Shown here: in pieces, positions 6,652 through 9,073 of the stretch
Layout of the letters: each line of letters begins with the position of its first letter
Numbering within the stretch: position 1 is the first letter of the stretch
Source: Verrucomicrobiales bacterium
Lineage (GTDB): Bacteria; Verrucomicrobiota; Verrucomicrobiia; Verrucomicrobiales; DEV007
Length of the DNA: 9,073 nt
NCBI GenBank assembly: GCA_022424805.1
Contig: JAKMGR010000221.1
Location: 1 to 9,073 of the forward strand
Direction: 5' to 3'
Position numbers and translations under genes: made by a program
The notes under the pieces: model-generated
Told to the model about the DNA's origin: nothing
Databases searched by the model: none
What the model saw: only the letters and a program-made list of their open reading frames with translations

Positions 6652-7689
6652 ATGAAGTCAATCTCCCTTTGGATCTCCGTAGCAGTTGCCGCCGCCTGCC
6701 TGCTCTTTCTTCTTTCCTGTGAAAAAGGCCCGAAGCCACCCGCAGATCCGATCAGCGTTCTCCTGATTGATGGTCAAAACAACCACGCTTGGGTCGACAC
6801 TTCACCCGTTTTAGAAGCCATCCTCGAAAATTCAGGTCGATTTGAAGTGACTATCTCCACCAGTCCGCCTGCCGCGCCAAGAGCACCACGCAAGCCCAAG
6901 CAAACGACTCCTGCTGCCAATGAGAAATTCGCCTCCGATATGAAAGTCTGGGAGACCGCGGTAAAAAAGCACAAGGAGGAAATCGGACCGAAATGGGATG
7001 ACTGGCGTCCTAATTTTGCTTCCTACGATGTTGTCGTTTCCAACTACAACGGCGAACTCTGGCCTGAACCAGTTCGACAGTCTTTCGAAGCTTATGTCTC
7101 CGGTGGCGGAGGATTCGTTGCGGTTCACGCCGCCAACAATGCATTCCCGGAGTGGCCTGCCTACAACGAAATGATAGGCGTTGGCGGTTGGGGCGGTCGC
7201 AGTGAGCTATCCGGACCATACCTTCGCAAAGGTGATGATGGTTGGGGGCACGACACGACGGAAGGTCGCGGTGGATCACACGGTAAGCGCCACGAGTTTG
7301 TTGTTGTGACCCAGAATCCTCACCCGATTGTCGATGGACTTCCGGAAAAATGGCTTCATGCCGAAGACGAACTCTATGATCGTCTCCGCGGTCCTGCAAA
7401 AGATGTTAGTGTGCTCGCCGCTGCATTTGCCAAAGTGGACACCGGAGGATCCGGAGAGTGGGAACCGATGCTAATGATAATCCCTTTCGGAGAAGGCCGC
7501 GTTTTTCACACCACATTGGGACACAATATCACTTCCATGGGTGATGTCGGCTTTGCCGAAACACTCAAGCGCGGAACGGAGTGGGCCGGAACTGGTTTCG
7601 TAACCTTTGCCCCGCCAGCCGAATGGCAGATGACGACAGAAAAAGTCGTCATGACTGAGGGCGAAGCACTAATCGAAACAGTGCAGTAG
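6652..7689 (+). CDS. ThuA-domain lipoprotein
   Basis: A 345-residue protein with an N-terminal hydrophobic signal and lipobox LLSC (C23 lipidated, Glu following). The rest matches the ThuA family, which has a class I glutamine-amidotransferase-like fold. Visible parts are the first strand SVLLIDGQNNHAW (residues 35-47), YDVVVSNYNGELWP (125-138), the glycine turn and strand SGGGGFVAVHAANNAFPEW (150-168), NPHPIVDGLP (222-231) and a closing GRVFHTTLGHN (282-292). ThuA was named from trehalose utilisation in rhizobia, and many PVC bacteria carry exported members beside carbohydrate genes; the biochemical activity of most is unproven. A Pro/Lys-rich segment (about 71-118) between the first and second conserved blocks looks like an insertion. 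The start at 6652 gives a complete signal peptide but has no Shine-Dalgarno sequence. It ends in TAG and is followed by a hairpin terminator. Confidence 0.85.
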   Translation: MKSISLWISVAVAAACLLFLLSCEKGPKPPADPISVLLIDGQNNHAWVDTSPVLEAILENSGRFEVTISTSPPAAPRAPRKPKQTTPAANEKFASDMKVWETAVKKHKEEIGPKWDDWRPNFASYDVVVSNYNGELWPEPVRQSFEAYVSGGGGFVAVHAANNAFPEWPAYNEMIGVGGWGGRSELSGPYLRKGDDGWGHDTTEGRGGSHGKRHEFVVVTQNPHPIVDGLPEKWLHAEDELYDRLRGPAKDVSVLAAAFAKVDTGGSGEWEPMLMIIPFGEGRVFHTTLGHNITSMGDVGFAETLKRGTEWAGTGFVTFAPPAEWQMTTEKVVMTEGEALIETVQ

Positions 7690-7716
7690 CAGGAACTCAA
7701 CAGGATTACGTCGACC

Positions 7717-7763
7717 ATTCAACCCTGTCAGGAAGTTGAGCAAACAGGGTTGAGTTTCTATTT
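7717..7763 (+). terminator. hairpin terminator after the ThuA-like gene
   Basis: TCAACCCTGT (7719-7728) and ACAGGGTTGA (7744-7753) form a perfect 10-bp stem around a 15-base loop; a G-U pair and an A-T pair extend it. The T-rich run TTTCTATTT (7755-7763) follows on the plus strand, so it suits the ThuA-like gene. On the minus strand no T run follows, so it is a poorer terminator for the convergent 142-aa gene. Confidence 0.6.
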
Positions 7764-7775
7764 CGGAGCGACTCT

Positions 7776-8204
7776 TTAGACAATCACCGGTTCGGCGTCG
7801 TCGATTGAGTCTCCTCCGTGTTCGTTGGATCCCTTGTCCCGTTCGGCTTTCTCTTTACGCTCGCGGACGACCTCTTCAGCAGCTTTGCGGCCGGCATTGG
7901 AGCCGTCGCGAAGTCCATCGAGAATGTTTTCCGGGGTGATCTCCTTGAGGAGTTCGGTTCCGAAAATGGCTGCGTATGATACTGCGTAGGCAAGATCGTG
8001 GACACCTTTTGCGATATCTTCTTTCGCTTTCGGAATCGCTTTTTCGAAGGCCTCTTTGGCATCTTCCGCGCCAGTCTTGAACGCATCTTCCACTGATTCG
8101 GTGAAGTCGCGCTTTGTTGGCTCCTCGACGGGAATTTCTTCCTCGATGGGTGGAGCGTTGTCTGATTCTGAGTTGGTCGGATTCATAGGATGTTCGTTTT
8201 TCAC
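7776..8204 (-). CDS. acidic hypothetical protein with a helical core
   Basis: I do not recognise this 142-residue protein. Its first 30 residues are acidic, Pro-rich and probably disordered (APPIEEEIPVEEP). Residues about 33-115 are Ala/Lys/Glu-rich helices (FKTGAEDAKEAFEKAIPKAK), interrupted by a modestly hydrophobic stretch, LAYAVSYAAIFGTELL (about 71-86), that could sit against a membrane. The last 25 residues are charged and end DDAEPVIV. There is no signal peptide. The longest reading uses GTG at 8204; an ATG six codons later (8186) is an equally good start, and neither has a Shine-Dalgarno sequence. It lies 77 bp behind the broken response-regulator tail on the same strand and may be co-transcribed with it. 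It stops in TAA, convergent to the ThuA-like gene. Confidence 0.7.
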   Translation of the reverse strand: MKNEHPMNPTNSESDNAPPIEEEIPVEEPTKRDFTESVEDAFKTGAEDAKEAFEKAIPKAKEDIAKGVHDLAYAVSYAAIFGTELLKEITPENILDGLRDGSNAGRKAAEEVVRERKEKAERDKGSNEHGGDSIDDAEPVIV

Positions 8205-8281
8205 TTTGCTATAATCCCGGAAAATTTGCGAACTCTCGACTACAAAAGGACGAGTGATTTGTAATTCGACCGATTCGGGAA

Positions 8282-8602
8282 TCAGGGAGGTTGGCCTTCG
8301 TTTTTCGCCTTTTTGGGACGATTAGGTCGTTCCTTTTTCGGCTGGGGCGGCGGGGCAGAATCACTGGCGTTAGGTGAAGTTACCTCGGGAGGGGCTTCAG
8401 CAGGTGTTGCTTCGGCAGCCGGTGGTTCTGGCGGTGCATCTGCATCCATACCTTTTGCTCCGGCCGTGTCTCCCGCCTCCTGGGTGGCTGCGGGAAGCAT
8501 CTTGGAGACTTCGGTTTTTACTTTCTCCAACTTGAGTTCGAGCTTTTTTGCCTAGCCAAAATGAGCGAACGCCCAGATCGCTGTGCCTACGAAAACGAGC
8601 GT
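8282..8602 (-). pseudogene. stop-interrupted extension of the response regulator: membrane helix plus Lys/Pro/Ala-rich tail
   Basis: Directly behind the response regulator's TAG (8603-8605), the same frame reads TLVFVGTAIWAFAHFG (8602 down to 8555), a hydrophobic helix. A second TAG follows (8554-8552), then 89 open codons that start AKKLELKLEKVK, become Ala/Pro-rich (about residues 30-65 of this part) and end in a Lys/Arg/Pro-rich stretch before TGA. No ATG, GTG or TTG serves the helix, and the helix is cut from the tail, so neither part makes sense alone. Together with the preceding RKRWRRDF they form a normal single-pass membrane junction. I read this as one former gene with two nonsense codons. 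An alternative is a separate 82-codon gene from the TTG at 8530, which would encode a low-complexity soluble protein. Sequencing error or amber readthrough remains possible. Confidence 0.5.
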
Positions 8603-9073
8603 CTAGAAATCTCTTCTCCACCGTTTCCGCAGGTTTTCGACTTTCTCTTCGATCGTATCGAGCCTGGCGGATTGGTGCCGAGGCTGTGCTTCGATGTAGT
8701 CTTCGGGTTCGATTTCGCCCTGAACGGTGATGACGTCGTTTCCCTCGCTTTTGCTTTTTGCGGATTCCAATTCTTCGTGTGCCCGGAGCATGAGGGGTTC
8801 GAGTTTTTCAAATTCGACAGGTTTGCTCAGGAAATAGTTGGTGAGAAGACGTGCCGAGCCGAAGCTGTGGAATTCTTCTTCGAGTTCCTCGGATGGGTAA
8901 CCTGTGATCATTGTCACGCTGAGGTGACGAGGCGTGGATTTACTCAGTTCCTCGAGAACTTCAATGCCATTCATGTCGGGCATCTGGTAGTCGAGACTGA
9001 TGACTTCGATAGATTCCTCGTTTTCGATGAGATCGAGAGCTTCTTTGCCATCTGGGGTAGTGAAGACCCGGGA
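8603..9073 (-). CDS. response-regulator receiver protein (5'-truncated by window edge)
   Basis: The frame is open to the window end, so the N-terminus with the acidic pair is missing. What remains is the bulk of a CheY-like receiver domain. The phosphoacceptor Asp is in VISLDYQMPDMNG (codon at 8992-8990), the conserved Thr in TMITGYPSEE, and the Lys-Pro pair in NYFLSKPVEFEKL. Such domains are phosphorylated by a histidine kinase. After the receiver comes a charged linker of about 60 residues ending LRKRWRRDF, with no DNA-binding or enzymatic output domain. The coding frame continues past the TAG into a membrane helix and tail, so this regulator may originally have been membrane-tethered. No kinase gene is visible in the window. 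An in-frame ATG at 8983 exists but would cut off the phosphorylation site, so it is not the real start. Confidence 0.85.
   Translation of the reverse strand, partial: SRVFTTPDGKEALDLIENEESIEVISLDYQMPDMNGIEVLEELSKSTPRHLSVTMITGYPSEELEEEFHSFGSARLLTNYFLSKPVEFEKLEPLMLRAHEELESAKSKSEGNDVITVQGEIEPEDYIEAQPRHQSARLDTIEEKVENLRKRWRRDF

Noticed and set aside
7690..7775. readthrough extension of the ThuA-like protein
   Set aside because: The frame stays open for about 28 codons after the TAG, but the stretch is occupied by the hairpin terminator and has no protein-like features.
8397..8621. 74-codon minus-strand frame starting MEKRFLDARF
   Set aside because: It runs across the response-regulator stop in another frame with Arg/Ser/Gly-rich shadow composition. 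The membrane helix and tail in the regulator's own frame fit better.

Overview
The window looks like a piece of a Gram-negative PVC-superphylum chromosome, most likely Verrucomicrobiota. That is inference from gene content: two lipobox-bearing lipoproteins (one a ThuA-domain protein), a zinc-ribbon MotA/TolQ/ExbB-type channel with two plug-like partners, and no convincing Shine-Dalgarno sequence at most starts. There are no rRNA or tRNA genes, insertion sequences or CRISPR arrays, and no stretch over 300 bases without a gene.

Layout. (1) Positions 1-477 (+) hold the 3' part of a PlsC-type acyltransferase. It is followed by a small (+) gene for a probably exported coiled-coil protein (545-838), whose 5' end may be broken by an in-frame TGA. 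(2) A three-gene minus-strand operon runs from 4802 down to 824: a MotA/TolQ/ExbB-type channel with an N-terminal zinc ribbon and a long cytoplasmic tail (3426-4802), a 277-aa ExbD-like protein (2521-3354) and a 556-aa ExbD/MotB-like protein (824-2494). (3) A 166-bp divergent spacer carries a TATAAT promoter candidate and two palindromes. (4) Two plus-strand lipoprotein genes follow: a serine alpha/beta hydrolase (4969-6543) and a ThuA-like protein (6652-7689), the latter closed by a strong hairpin. (5) A minus-strand group at the right edge has a truncated response regulator (8603-9073), a same-frame membrane/proline-rich extension cut off by two TAG codons (8282-8602), and a 142-aa acidic hypothetical protein (7776-8204).

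The most interesting system is the minus-strand operon. It reads as an ion-driven inner-membrane motor of the MotAB/ExbBD/TolQR/AglRQS superfamily with two different plug subunits. By motif alignment the larger one keeps the Asp expected just before its membrane helix (D18), while the smaller one has Ser at that place and no charge in its helix. This suggests an asymmetric stator in which only one partner carries protons. The output of the motor cannot be read from this window.

Second in interest is the response-regulator tail. Reading straight through two TAG codons gives a basic linker, a hydrophobic helix and a Lys/Pro/Ala-rich tail in one frame. This is either a recently broken membrane-tethered regulator, sequence error, or amber readthrough.
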